Source: Streptomyces sp. NBC_01262 | Lineage (GTDB): Bacteria; Actinomycetota; Actinomycetes; Streptomycetales; Streptomycetaceae | DNA length: 64,000 nucleotides | Reading direction: 5' to 3' | NCBI RefSeq assembly: GCF_036226365.1 | Contig: NZ_CP108462.1 | Coordinates: 9,408,501 to 9,472,500 of the forward strand | Part shown: one piece after another, positions 8,284-16,687 of the stretch | How the letters are laid out: every line of letters starts with the position of its first letter | Numbering within the stretch: position 1 is the stretch's first letter | Translations under genes and position numbers: made by a program | The notes under the pieces: generated by a model | What the model was told of the DNA's origin: nothing | Databases searched by the model: none | The model's input: only the letters and a program-made list of their open reading frames with translations

Positions 8284-9087
8284 ATGCCCAGAACCGTCAG
8301 CGCGACCGAGACGGCCCCCACCCGCTACGCCCATCACATCCGCGCAAACGCCCTGACCGTGCGCCGGGGCTCCCGCACGGCGGTCGACGGGATCGACCTG
8401 AACCTGGGCACCGGTGTGCACGGACTGCTCGGTCCCAACGGGGCGGGCAAGACCACCCTGATCCGTACGCTCGCCACCGTCCTGACCCCGCACACCGGCG
8501 AGTTGGAACTCCTGGGCAGTACCCGTCACAGCCGTGGCGAACTACGCGAACTCCGCCGCCGGCTGGGCTACCTGCCGCAGGTCTTCGGGCACTACCGGCG
8601 CTTCACGGTGCGCGAGTTCGTCGAGTACATGGCCTGGCTCAAGGAAGTGCCCCGCCGCCGGGTCGCCGACGCGGTGCAGCACGCCATCGACCGGGTCGAC
8701 CTGACCGGCCGCGCCGATGACCGTATGGGATCGCTCTCCGGCGGCATGCTGCGCCGGGCCGGTATCGCCCAGGCGATCGTCAACGACCCCGACATCCTGC
8801 TGCTCGACGAGCCCACCGTCGGCCTGGACCCCGCCCAGCGCATGGAATTCCGCGATCTGCTGCGCGACATCGGCTCGCAGTCCTGCGTCCTGGTCTCCAC
8901 CCACCTCGTAGAGGACGTCGGCGCCGCCTGCGTCGGCGTCGTGCTGATGGACGAGGGGCGCACGGTCTTCGCGGGCCACCTCGACCACCTCCGTGCGGCG
9001 GGCACCGACGCCGACCCCGGCGACAGTGACATCGAACGCGGCTACTCCGCCCTGCTGCGCCGGCATCGACAAGCGACAAGCAACTGA
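8284..9087 (+). CDS. ABC transporter ATP-binding protein
   Basis: 267 residues with all motifs of an ABC ATPase: Walker A GPNGAGKTT (about 50-58), Q-loop YLPQ (near 97), signature LSGGM (about 149-153), Walker B ILLLDEP (about 170-176) and the switch histidine in STHLVEDV. It resembles ATPases of ABC-2-type exporters with separate membrane subunits. The ATG follows GAGGAGAC at about 8269-8276. Gene order with an upstream zinc-finger membrane protein and two downstream membrane proteins points to one transport complex. Substrate is unknown; antibiotic or peptide export and self-protection are common for this class. Confidence 0.9.
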   Translation: MPRTVSATETAPTRYAHHIRANALTVRRGSRTAVDGIDLNLGTGVHGLLGPNGAGKTTLIRTLATVLTPHTGELELLGSTRHSRGELRELRRRLGYLPQVFGHYRRFTVREFVEYMAWLKEVPRRRVADAVQHAIDRVDLTGRADDRMGSLSGGMLRRAGIAQAIVNDPDILLLDEPTVGLDPAQRMEFRDLLRDIGSQSCVLVSTHLVEDVGAACVGVVLMDEGRTVFAGHLDHLRAAGTDADPGDSDIERGYSALLRRHRQATSN

Positions 9088-9137
9088 CGACGCAGCACGA
9101 TCACCCGTTCCGAAATATCCGATCACTGGAGACCGCA

Positions 9138-10457
9138 ATGTTCCGAATGGTGCGCCTGGAGGCGAAGCGCTCGATCGCGCTCCCGCTCTTCCTGGTGCTG
9201 GCCGCCCTGACCCGTGTCTTCCTGTGGATGGACATCCAGCAATGGGCGGCCAGTTGGACACCCCTGCTCTACTCGATGCGGGGAACCGCCTGGATCGCGC
9301 TGCCGGTGGCGCTGGCCGCCGGGATCTGGCACGGCGGGCGGGAGCGGCGAAGCGAGGTCTCCGAGCTGTTCGCCGCCACGCCGCTTCCGCGCCCGGTTCG
9401 GCTGCTGCCCGCCCTCCTGGTCATCGTCGGCGCGGTGGCGCTCGCCGAGGCGGCGGTGACCGTGTGGGCAGGGGCTCTGGCCAGCCGGTACGCGACCTAC
9501 AGCGACGGTGGGTGGCAACTGGGCCTTACGGTGGGGCTGCTGGCCGCCGTCGCCGTCACCCTGCTCGGGCTGGGGGTCGGACGCGCGGCGTCCACGCCGG
9601 TCGCGGCGCCGCTGGGCGGGGTGCTGCTGTTCCTGCTTCTGACGGTAAGTCAGATTCGGGACGGCCGGCCGGCCAACCGCCTGGTCGACACCGTGATACC
9701 GATGCTGCCGGTGACGGACGACTTCCATCGCGTGCTGCCCTCGCTGTCCGCCGCCCAAGGCGTCTGGTTCGCCGCCCTCGGCGCCACCGGCATACTGCTG
9801 GCCGTCGCGGCCAGCACCCGTGCCCGGGTGCTGGCACTGACACCGGCGCTGGCCGGGGTGGCCGTCGGGACGCTGTTGGCGCCGTCGGGCGCGATCGTCC
9901 CCGACCCGCAGGCCACCGCCCTGGTCTGCGCGCCCGGCAACAGCCGGATCTGTGTCACCCAGGTGCACACCGGCGCGTTGCCCGGACTCGTCGCCCCCGC
10001 GCGCAAGGTGCTCGCTGCCTTCGCCAAGGTGCCCGGCGGCCCGACGCGGGTGGAGGAGGAGGGGGTGAGCTGGATGTTCGACGACGGCAAACCGGCGGCC
10101 GACGCCAACGACCTCGGTACGGTCCGGGTCCAGCTCCCGTACCGGACCCAGGAAGGCGGCATCAGGTGGGCACCGGCCGTGGTGCTCGATGTCGTGGCCC
10201 GGAGCGCTACCGTCGACGGCGACTGCTTCCCCGGGGAGCAGGAGTGGTCCCGGGCGAGCGACGCCTCCGACGCGATGACCACGCTGCTCCTGGGCACCCC
10301 CACCGACGAGCTGAGCCCTGTCGCCCGCAAGGCGTACGACACCCTGCGCGCGCTGCCCGCCAAGGAGCGCTATCAGCGGATAGCGGACGGCCGGAAGGCC
10401 GGACTGACCTGCGGCGACCCGCTGGCCGTCATCACGGGCCAGGGAGCGGGCCGATGA
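9138..10457 (+). CDS. ABC transporter membrane subunit
   Basis: 439 residues. The first about 260 contain six or seven hydrophobic helices with a cytoplasmic ERRSEVSELFAATPLPR loop typical of ABC-2-like permeases in Streptomyces. The last about 180 residues, after VPDPQATALVCAPGNSRICV, are hydrophilic with three spaced cysteines and look like an extracytoplasmic domain. It begins 50 nt after the ATPase gene and its stop overlaps the next start (ATGA), so all are translated together. No enzyme motif is seen in the C-terminal domain. Confidence 0.8.
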   Translation: MFRMVRLEAKRSIALPLFLVLAALTRVFLWMDIQQWAASWTPLLYSMRGTAWIALPVALAAGIWHGGRERRSEVSELFAATPLPRPVRLLPALLVIVGAVALAEAAVTVWAGALASRYATYSDGGWQLGLTVGLLAAVAVTLLGLGVGRAASTPVAAPLGGVLLFLLLTVSQIRDGRPANRLVDTVIPMLPVTDDFHRVLPSLSAAQGVWFAALGATGILLAVAASTRARVLALTPALAGVAVGTLLAPSGAIVPDPQATALVCAPGNSRICVTQVHTGALPGLVAPARKVLAAFAKVPGGPTRVEEEGVSWMFDDGKPAADANDLGTVRVQLPYRTQEGGIRWAPAVVLDVVARSATVDGDCFPGEQEWSRASDASDAMTTLLLGTPTDELSPVARKAYDTLRALPAKERYQRIADGRKAGLTCGDPLAVITGQGAGR

Positions 10458-11047
10458 CCCCGGGCCTGCGCGGCATAGTGCTGCACCTGCGCTGCCGGGC
10501 GATTCCGGCGACCGTACTGCTCTTCCTCCTCGCGGCCGGCCTCACCTGGGCCGGGTACCTGCTGGACGATCCCGTGACGGCCCGCATGGTCGGGCTGATC
10601 GCCGTCGTACTGGGCATCGCCGCCACCGCCCGCACCCTCACCGGCCCGGACGAGGAGCTCGAACGCGGCACGCCCATCCCCTGGCGCCTGATCCGCGCCG
10701 TCCACCTGACGCTGCTCGGCGGAACCCTCCTCGCCCTGCTCACCGCCGTCCACCTGACCGTCGGCCGGCAGGCCCACGCCGTGTCCCTCGGCAGCCTCGC
10801 GCAGGCCGTCCTGGCGCTCACCGCCCTGACCGCCCTCGCCGCAGCACTCCTCGGGGCCCACGCCGCCTGGGTCCCCTCCACCGGCTGGGCCCTGCTCATG
10901 CTCGTAGTTGGCCCCCACAGCTCCGTCAGCGGGCAGGCCCTGACCTGGATGGTCCAGGAACCCGGCACCGCCACCTCCACCACAGTGGCCGCCCTCCTGA
11001 TCGTCGTGGGCGTCGCCGCCTACGCCCAGCGCGGGAGCCGCCTGTGA
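10454..11047 (+). CDS. Small membrane subunit of the ABC system
   Basis: A 197-residue protein with about six predicted membrane helices and short loops. The ATG overlaps the stop of the preceding permease gene by four bases, so it is translationally coupled and probably a second membrane subunit or accessory of the same complex. No conserved motif was recognised. It is the last gene of the operon, which runs from the broken sigma gene at 6878 to here. Confidence 0.75.
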   Translation: MTPGLRGIVLHLRCRAIPATVLLFLLAAGLTWAGYLLDDPVTARMVGLIAVVLGIAATARTLTGPDEELERGTPIPWRLIRAVHLTLLGGTLLALLTAVHLTVGRQAHAVSLGSLAQAVLALTALTALAAALLGAHAAWVPSTGWALLMLVVGPHSSVSGQALTWMVQEPGTATSTTVAALLIVVGVAAYAQRGSRL

Positions 11048-11097
11048 GGCTGGTCCGCGCGGTTACTGTCTGAGCCAGGGACTGGGGGGGAGGGCAC

Positions 11098-11292
11098 GTG
11101 GAGGAGACAGCCGCATACGAGGTCTGGCATGGGGACTCGCTTGTCGGCGCGCTCTGGGACGTGAGCGTTGATCAACCGTGGTTTCTCTGCCGGTTCGTGC
11201 CGGGAGTCGGCTGGGATGCGCTCAGTACGCTCTCTGCCGCTCAGGAGGAGGCGCGACGCGTCGCTGTCAGCTCGCCGTCGTCTCGCCTCTGA
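11098..11292 (+). CDS. Small uncharacterised protein, possibly C-terminally truncated
   Basis: 64 residues, GTG start preceded by a very purine-rich ribosome-binding site (G7AGGG at about 11084-11094). The sequence (YEVWHGDSLVGALWDV, QPWFLCRFVPGVGWDAL) resembles a family of Streptomyces proteins with alternating hydrophobic strands that are usually longer, so the end may have been lost. It overlaps the 3' end of the convergent regulator by 26 bases. Function unknown. Confidence 0.5.
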   Translation: MEETAAYEVWHGDSLVGALWDVSVDQPWFLCRFVPGVGWDALSTLSAAQEEARRVAVSSPSSRL

Positions 11293-11878
11293 GCCGGTCG
11301 CGCTGAATCCGGTGAGCGAGGGTGCGACGTACAGAGGCTGACGCGGTGGTGGCGGCCTTCGCGGGGATGTCGAGACCACGGCTGATCTCGTCGTACGCGT
11401 CCCGGTAGCTGCCGGGCAGTTCTGCCTGGTGCAGCATCAGGTCCGCCTCGACGAGTCGCCGTAGCTCGTCGACGTTCTGGGGCGTGAAGCGCTTCTTTCC
11501 ACGGGCGACGGCGTTGACGTAGCGGCTACAGCGGGCGGTGTCGTAGAAGGTCTCGGAGATCTCCTCGGCGAGGCCCCACAGGCGTCCTTCGAGCCATGGA
11601 GTGTCGTGCTGGTCGAGGGAGAGTCCCATCGGGAGCTGCGGGCTGTCCTTCTTGTGCTTCGCCACCTGCTTGGACACGGCGGGTTGGCTCATGTCGGTGA
11701 GCTGGGCGATTTTGTCCTGGGTCCAGCCGAAGCCGGCAAAGAGCGTGATCATTTCGGCGCGCAGCTTCCGCATCTCCTCGCCTGCGCGGATGACCTCGTT
11801 CATGGTGGCGAGCATCCGCTCGGCCTGTTCCTCGGTCAGCGCCTCGGGGATCTGCCGCGTGTTCGTTTCGCCTGCCAT
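11267..11878 (-). CDS. Helix-turn-helix DNA-binding regulator
   Basis: 203 residues. A central helix-turn-helix (GWTQDKIAQLTDMSQPAVSK, about residues 53-72) marks it as a DNA-binding protein. The N-terminal helix (ALTEEQAERMLATMNEVIRAGEEM) may dimerise. The C-terminal half, with HDTPWLEGRLWGLAEEISE and RYVNAVARGKKRFTPQNVDELRRLVEAD, has no family I can name. The start at 11878 is chosen because a TATAAC -10 box lies exactly six bases upstream, so the mRNA is probably leaderless; upstream in-frame sequence is non-coding in character. It is divergent from a hydrolase gene and likely controls both. Confidence 0.75.
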   Translation of the reverse strand: MAGETNTRQIPEALTEEQAERMLATMNEVIRAGEEMRKLRAEMITLFAGFGWTQDKIAQLTDMSQPAVSKQVAKHKKDSPQLPMGLSLDQHDTPWLEGRLWGLAEEISETFYDTARCSRYVNAVARGKKRFTPQNVDELRRLVEADLMLHQAELPGSYRDAYDEISRGLDIPAKAATTASASVRRTLAHRIQRDRLRGETTAS

Positions 11879-11935
11879 GACCCGGTTATACACCCCGCGC
11901 ATCCCGCATCCATAACCCGGTTGTACAACTCGGTT
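11879..11935. promoter_or_regulatory. Divergent promoters with GGTT(A/G)TAC operator motifs
   Basis: Minus strand: -10 TATAAC at 11890-11885, six bases before ATG 11878. Plus strand: -10 TACAAC at 11924-11929, six bases before ATG 11936. Both boxes sit inside related sequences: CCGGTTATAC at 11882-11891 and CCGGTTGTAC at 11918-11926 with the palindromic core GTTGTACAAC (11920-11929). A repressor bound there would block both promoters. Autoregulation by the neighbouring helix-turn-helix protein is inferred. Confidence 0.65.
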
Positions 11936-12784
11936 ATGGCTGGCAGGATCCAGGGCATGCCCACCTTCTCCGCGCCTGACGGAACCCGGCTCGCCTACCG
12001 CGTACACGGGGACGGCGACCCAGTCGTCTGTATCCCGGGCGGCCCCAGCGACTCCCTCTACCTCGGTGACCTCGGCGGCCTGTCCGCGCACCGCCGGCTG
12101 ATCGTCCTGGACCTTCGCGGCACCGGCCGGTCCGCGCTTCCCGAGGACACCGCCTCCTACCGCTGCGACCGTCTCGTCGACGACGTCGAGGCGCTGCGCG
12201 CACACCTCGGGCTGTCCCGGATGGACCTGCTCGGCCACTCCGCCGGCGCGAACATTGCGACGCAGTACGCGGCGCGGTACCCGAAGAACGTCAGCAAGCT
12301 CGCCCTGATCGGCCCCGGCACCCGAGCCGTCGGCATCGCGGTCACGGGGGAGGCGCGTCGCGAACTCGTGCAGCGGCGGAAGAACGAGCCGTGGTTCCCG
12401 GCGGCGTTCACCGCGTTGGAGGCGATCACCGAGGGCGCCGGCAGCGACTGGGAGGCCATTGCTCCCTTCTTCTACGGCCGGTGGGATGCTGCGGCAGAGA
12501 AGCACTACGCGGCCGGCCGGCCCACCAACGAGGAAGCTGTCGCCCTCTTCGCGGCCGACGGCGCCTTCGACCCGGAGACCACCCGCGCCGCGATCGCCGC
12601 CTGCGAGGCGCCCGTCCTGCTGCTCGCCGGAGAGTTCGACGTGAACAGCCCCCCTCAGTCGGTGGCCGAGTTCGCGGCACTGTTCCCCGATGCCACGCTC
12701 GTGGTGCAGCCGGGAGCGGGGCACTATCCCTGGCTCGACGACGCCGACCGGTTCGTGGCGACCACCGCGGCATTCCTGGGATAG
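11936..12784 (+). CDS. Alpha/beta hydrolase (S33-type)
   Basis: 282 residues with an alpha/beta hydrolase fold: oxyanion loop IPGGPSDS (about 33-40), nucleophile elbow GHSAGA (Ser102), and a C-terminal GAGHYPW with the catalytic His. The acid is likely in LLAGEFDVNSPP. It resembles proline iminopeptidase-like and small-ester hydrolases; substrate unknown. The start at 11936 is supported by a -10 box six bases upstream (leaderless); an in-frame ATG at 11957 is the alternative. It is divergent from a helix-turn-helix regulator and probably its target. Confidence 0.85.
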   Translation: MAGRIQGMPTFSAPDGTRLAYRVHGDGDPVVCIPGGPSDSLYLGDLGGLSAHRRLIVLDLRGTGRSALPEDTASYRCDRLVDDVEALRAHLGLSRMDLLGHSAGANIATQYAARYPKNVSKLALIGPGTRAVGIAVTGEARRELVQRRKNEPWFPAAFTALEAITEGAGSDWEAIAPFFYGRWDAAAEKHYAAGRPTNEEAVALFAADGAFDPETTRAAIAACEAPVLLLAGEFDVNSPPQSVAEFAALFPDATLVVQPGAGHYPWLDDADRFVATTAAFLG

Positions 12785-12895
12785 CGCCTGCTTCGCTGTC
12801 CTGGTGGGGTGGACCTCGGGGAGCGGTCGAACTCCACCCCCGATTCCACCCGTGGGTCCAGGTGCCGAGAGCCTCATCGCAGCAGTCTTGAGGGC

Positions 12896-13420
12896 ATGAC
12901 AACCACCGAGTGGATCACCGACATCGCCCTCATCCTCGTCGTCTTCCGGCAGCTGCGGGAAGGCCGACTCGACCTCAAGTCCTTCCTGATCCCGCTGGGG
13001 ATCGTGGCCTTCGTGGCGCACTCGTACCTGGACAGCGTTCCTACCGCGGGCAACGACCTGGTGCTGATCGGGGTCTTGATGAGCGTGGGCGCCGCGCTCG
13101 GCGTCGCCGGCGGCGTCTACACCCGGATCCGGACCGTTGGCGAGCATGTCCTGATCAAGGCGGGCGCCGTGTCGGCGATCCTGTGGGTGCTGGGCATGGG
13201 GGCACGGATGGGCTTCCAGATGTGGGTCGAGCACGGCGGTGGCGCCGACGACGTCGCCCGGTTCAGCATCACTCACCACATCACCAGCGACCACGCCTGG
13301 GTAGCGGCGTTCGTGCTGATGGCACTCACCGAAGTGGTCACGCGGCTGGCCACGATCTTCATACGGAGCCGGACCCGGACGGTGGCCCACCCCGTCCCCG
13401 CCTTCGACCGTACGGCCTGA
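12896..13420 (+). CDS. Integral membrane protein, uncharacterised
   Basis: 174 residues with about four or five hydrophobic helices: ALILVVFRQL, SFLIPLGIVAFVAHSYL, LVLIGVLMSVGAALGVAGGVY, AGAVSAILWVLGMGAR and a last one near WVAAFVLMALTEV. ATG follows a GAGGG site. It lies immediately upstream of a sensor kinase gene (2 bases between stop and the next GTG), so it may be part of the sensing complex. This arrangement of a small membrane protein before a NarL-type kinase is inferred to be functional. No family function is known to me. Confidence 0.75.
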   Translation: MTTTEWITDIALILVVFRQLREGRLDLKSFLIPLGIVAFVAHSYLDSVPTAGNDLVLIGVLMSVGAALGVAGGVYTRIRTVGEHVLIKAGAVSAILWVLGMGARMGFQMWVEHGGGADDVARFSITHHITSDHAWVAAFVLMALTEVVTRLATIFIRSRTRTVAHPVPAFDRTA

Positions 13421-13422
13421 CC

Positions 13423-14634
13423 GTGCGCTATGTTCTGCCCGTGTCCGCAACCGAGAGCGCCCCGCCCCCTGGGAAGGCCGCAGCCCAGGGGGCGGGCCCG
13501 CGGCCGGTTCCCGGACAGGACCCGCGTGTGCAGTGGGCGCTGAACCTCGCGGTCATCGGCGTCGGAATCCTGACGATCCGGCCCATGGGCTTCAGCGGGC
13601 GAGGGCTGGCCGTCGCCGTCCTCCTCGTGATCAACTCCGCGGCGCTGCTGGCCCGGCGCCTGCCCGAGGCCAGGGTTCCCAAGCACCTCGCCCTCATCTG
13701 GCTGACCCTCGGCATCGTCGCGGCGGCCGCCCTGATCGGCGTCAGCCGCAGCGGAACGAGTTACCTCTTCGCCTTCTTCCTCGCAGGTCACATCGGATAC
13801 CGGCTCGATACCAGGCCGGCCCTCGTACTCGCGGGGATCTGCAGTCTGCTCTGCGGCGGTGTCCTGTACTTCCGCCTCGGGCCGGGGTACCACCTGTTGC
13901 CCTGGGCACTCGGTCTCGCCACCGGCACCCCGGTCCTGGTCGGCATCGCCAACCGCAGTCAACGCCGGGCCGTACTGGCTGCGTTCGCGGCGGCCGAGTC
14001 GGCCGAACGCGCCGCCCGGGCCGAGGCCCAGACCGCCGTCCTGACCGAGCGCAGCCGGATCGCCCGTGACGTGCACGACGTTCTGGCGCACTCGCTGGCC
14101 GGGATCAACATGCAGCTGGAACTGGCCGACGCACTGATCGACACCGGTGACCTGGACAAGGTCCGGGAGGCCAACAACAAGGCCCACGGCCTGGTCAAAG
14201 AGAGCCTCAAACAGGCCCAGTGGACCGTGCACGCGCTGCGCGAGGACTCGTTGCCGCTGCTGGAGAGCCTGACCGCGATGCTCGAATCCTCGGGCCACCG
14301 TGACGTTCTCACCGTCACCGGAACCGTCCGTGAGGTGCCGGCCCAAGTGACCCAGAACCTGCTGCGGATAGCCCAGGAGGCGCTGACCAACGCCGCTCGG
14401 TACGCTCCCGGGGGAGACGTCGGCGTGGAGCTTGCGTTCGCCGCCTCATCGACCACACTGAGGATCGGCAACCGCCCCGCCACCCGTGAGGTGAACGCGG
14501 GTGTCGGCAGCGGGATGGGGCTGATCGGAATGCGCGAACGCGTCGCGCTGCTGGGCGGAACCGTCACGGCGGGCCCGGTCACCGAGGGACCGGAACAGGG
14601 CGGCTGGCAGGTGGAGGCAGTGATCCCGGGATGA
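13423..14634 (+). CDS. NarL-type sensor histidine kinase
   Basis: 403 residues. Five or six membrane helices (about 38-175), a short coiled linker rich in Ala/Glu/Arg, then the HisKA_3 dimerisation box RSRIARDVHDVLAHSL with the phospho-accepting His218, and a HATPase domain with the N-box QEALTNAARYAP and a glycine-rich GMGLIGMRERVALLGG. It autophosphorylates and passes phosphate to the response regulator encoded next (4-base overlap). GTG 13423 is taken as the start; GTG 13441 is equally possible because no ribosome-binding site is clear. The signal sensed is unknown. Confidence 0.88.
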   Translation: MRYVLPVSATESAPPPGKAAAQGAGPRPVPGQDPRVQWALNLAVIGVGILTIRPMGFSGRGLAVAVLLVINSAALLARRLPEARVPKHLALIWLTLGIVAAAALIGVSRSGTSYLFAFFLAGHIGYRLDTRPALVLAGICSLLCGGVLYFRLGPGYHLLPWALGLATGTPVLVGIANRSQRRAVLAAFAAAESAERAARAEAQTAVLTERSRIARDVHDVLAHSLAGINMQLELADALIDTGDLDKVREANNKAHGLVKESLKQAQWTVHALREDSLPLLESLTAMLESSGHRDVLTVTGTVREVPAQVTQNLLRIAQEALTNAARYAPGGDVGVELAFAASSTTLRIGNRPATREVNAGVGSGMGLIGMRERVALLGGTVTAGPVTEGPEQGGWQVEAVIPG

Positions 14635-15296
14635 ACGAACCGACCGAGAAGCCGCACCGGTTGAGGGTGGTCGTCGCCGACGATCAGGCCGCCGTCCGGG
14701 AGCCGCTCGCCGCAGTACTCGCGCTCTCCGAGGACATCGACGTCGTCGCGGCCGCCGCGGACGGCAGCGAGGTGCTGACGGCTGTTGCCGCCGGGCCGGT
14801 GGACGTCGTACTGATGGACCTGCGCATGCCCGTGATGGACGGGATCGAGGCAACCCGTCGGCTCAGCGAGGAGCACCCGGAGGTGGCCGTGGTCATCCTG
14901 ACCACCTTCGCCGACGACGACTCGATCCTGGGCGCGCTGAGCGCAGGTGCCCGCGGCTACCTGACCAAGAACGCGGGACGCCAGGACATCACCCGCGCGA
15001 TCCGTGCCGCTTCCGCCGGTCAGTCCGTCCTCGACCGCGAGGTCCAGGACCGGCTGCTCGCCACCGTCAGGGCCAAGGCGCCGGTCCCGGGACAGGCCCT
15101 GCCCGAGGACCTCACACCCCGCGAACGCGAGGTACTCACCCTGATCGGCCAGGGCCTGCCCAACCGGGGCATCGCCGAGAAGCTCTTCATCAGCGAAGCC
15201 ACCGTCAAAACCCACATCAACAACCTCTTCGCCAAAGCGGGTATCCGCGACCGAGCCGACGCCGTCCGCCGCGCCATCGAGGCAGGCCTGGCCTGA
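14631..15296 (+). CDS. NarL/LuxR-type response regulator
   Basis: 221 residues. Receiver domain with acidic pair Asp17-Asp18, phospho-acceptor Asp63 (VVLMDLRMPVMDG) and conserved Lys in LTKNAG. C-terminal LuxR helix-turn-helix (LTPREREVLTLIGQGLPNRG, SEATVKTHINNLFAKAG, about 160-205). It overlaps the kinase gene by ATGA and is its cognate regulator. Targets are unknown; the upstream membrane-protein gene and exporter-like neighbours are candidates. Confidence 0.92.
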   Translation: MNEPTEKPHRLRVVVADDQAAVREPLAAVLALSEDIDVVAAAADGSEVLTAVAAGPVDVVLMDLRMPVMDGIEATRRLSEEHPEVAVVILTTFADDDSILGALSAGARGYLTKNAGRQDITRAIRAASAGQSVLDREVQDRLLATVRAKAPVPGQALPEDLTPREREVLTLIGQGLPNRGIAEKLFISEATVKTHINNLFAKAGIRDRADAVRRAIEAGLA

Positions 15297-15311
15297 CCTG
15301 CCTGAGGCAGG
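15297..15311. terminator. Short hairpin after the two-component operon
   Basis: CCTGCC (15297-15302), loop TGA, GGCAGG (15306-15311), immediately after the stop codon at 15296. The stem is short (6 bp), so it is a weak terminator candidate. Confidence 0.4.
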
Positions 15312-15380
15312 CTGGTTGACGCTCTTCCCGAACCGGAGGGGCGGGCGCCCTCTCAAACCGCCCGCGTGACGGACACAGGC

Positions 15381-15599
15381 TCAGGGCCGACGCTCCCGCC
15401 GCCGCCTAAACAGCGCGCTGCGCGTCGCTACTACGGCGGTTCCAAACAGCAACCCACCCCATGGAAACGCCCCAGCCGTCCCGTGCGAGACCAACCCGTA
15501 CGTGAAAACGCCGAGACCGCCGCCCACGAGGAAGAAGGCACTGCTTCGGAGCGCGAACCACCACCGGGTGCGCTCTGTCCCTGAAGTCACGACGAGCAT
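15381..15599 (-). CDS. Small membrane protein, uncharacterised
   Basis: 72 residues from the ATG at 15599 (MLVVTSGTERTRWWFALR). It has two hydrophobic helices (FFLVGGGLGVFTYGLV and GGLLFGTAVVATRSALF) and ends in an Arg-rich tail, as expected for a two-span membrane protein with a cytoplasmic C-terminus. The frame is open further upstream to 15641 but the extra residues look non-coding. It stands alone between the response regulator and the EamA gene. No function can be proposed. Confidence 0.5.
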   Translation of the reverse strand: MLVVTSGTERTRWWFALRSSAFFLVGGGLGVFTYGLVSHGTAGAFPWGGLLFGTAVVATRSALFRRRRERRP

Positions 15600-15690
15600 T
15601 ATCCACTCACGCCGACAAGCCACCGCACAGCCGGCCACCACCAGGTTCGCCGGCCCCTACCCCGGCGAACGAACCTGTGCGGTCACGGCA

Positions 15691-16611
15691 CTAGCCGGAC
15701 AACCCGGCCGGGCGGGAGCCGCGTGTGGCGCCCGCGGACGCGGCCACCACGCACAGCACCGCGATCCACTGCGACCAGTGCAGCGACTCCTGGAGCACGA
15801 TGAGGCCGATGAGGGCCGCCATCGCTGGTTCGAGGCTCATCAGGATGCCGAACACGTGCGGTGGGACCCTGCGTAGTGCTTCCAGATCCAGTGAGTACGG
15901 GATAACCGACGACAACAGTGCGACGCCGAGTCCCGCAACCAGCACCCACGGCTGAATCAGCGCCGTTCCGCTGTCGGCCACGCCGAATGGCACAGCCACC
16001 AGTGCCGCGACGGCCATACCCAGAGCCAGACCATTGCCTTCCGTGGTGTGGCGGCCCAGCGCTGCGCCGACCAGGATGTACAGACCCCAGCACGTTCCTG
16101 CGGCGAGGGCGAACAGCAGACCGACACGGTTGACGTCGCCGCGGCCCTCCATCAGCAGGACCACACCGCCTGCGGCGAGCACGACCCATAAGGCGTCCAG
16201 CCATCGCCTCGACCCGGCCAGGGCCACCGCCAGCGGCCCGAGGAACTCGATGGTTACCGCGATCCCCAGCGGGAGCCGGGCCAGAGCGAGGTAGAAGCAC
16301 AGGTTCATCAGGCCGAGAGTCACGCCGTAGCTGATCACCACTGTCCACGTGCGGCGATTCATGCGCAGCGACGGCCGCCACAGCAGCATCAGCACCGCCG
16401 CCGCGAAGAACAGCCGCAACGAGACTGTCCCGAAGCTGCCCACTGCGCTGAACAGCTGCTTGGCCAAGGCCGAGCCCACCTGAACGCTGACAATGCCGAG
16501 CAGTACCAGTGCCGTTGGCGGGACCGCGCCGAAGGCACGTCCGGCCGTCGCGGTGAGGGAGGATCGCGAGAATCGGGAGAATGGGCCGCGTTCGGTCCTG
16601 TCGACGTTCAT
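15691..16611 (-). CDS. EamA-family transporter (RhtA-like)
   Basis: 306 residues and ten predicted membrane helices, in two halves of five as is usual for EamA/DMT exporters. Recognisable stretches include LALARLPLGIAVTIEFLGPL, AAGTCWGLYILVGAALGR, and PYSLDLEALRRVPPHVFGILMSLEPAMAALIGLIVLQE, which place it near RhtA-like threonine/homoserine exporters. Substrate is inferred only by similarity. The start at 16611 (MNVDRTERG) is favoured over upstream in-frame codons because the protein then starts with a normal cytoplasmic tail. Upstream on the same strand is a methyltransferase gene 76 bases away. Confidence 0.88.
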   Translation of the reverse strand: MNVDRTERGPFSRFSRSSLTATAGRAFGAVPPTALVLLGIVSVQVGSALAKQLFSAVGSFGTVSLRLFFAAAVLMLLWRPSLRMNRRTWTVVISYGVTLGLMNLCFYLALARLPLGIAVTIEFLGPLAVALAGSRRWLDALWVVLAAGGVVLLMEGRGDVNRVGLLFALAAGTCWGLYILVGAALGRHTTEGNGLALGMAVAALVAVPFGVADSGTALIQPWVLVAGLGVALLSSVIPYSLDLEALRRVPPHVFGILMSLEPAMAALIGLIVLQESLHWSQWIAVLCVVAASAGATRGSRPAGLSG

Positions 16612-16687
16612 GGTGGCCACGCGTGGGATTATCGACGACCGGGCGCCGCGCGGCACGTGATTTGCGTGGCAGGTCGATGCCATGAGG

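Noticed and set aside
11879-13450. Long minus-strand open frame upstream of the helix-turn-helix regulator
   Set aside because: Opposite to a good hydrolase and a membrane-protein gene; low-complexity Arg/Gly/Val sequence with no motif. Only the distal 203 codons are a gene.
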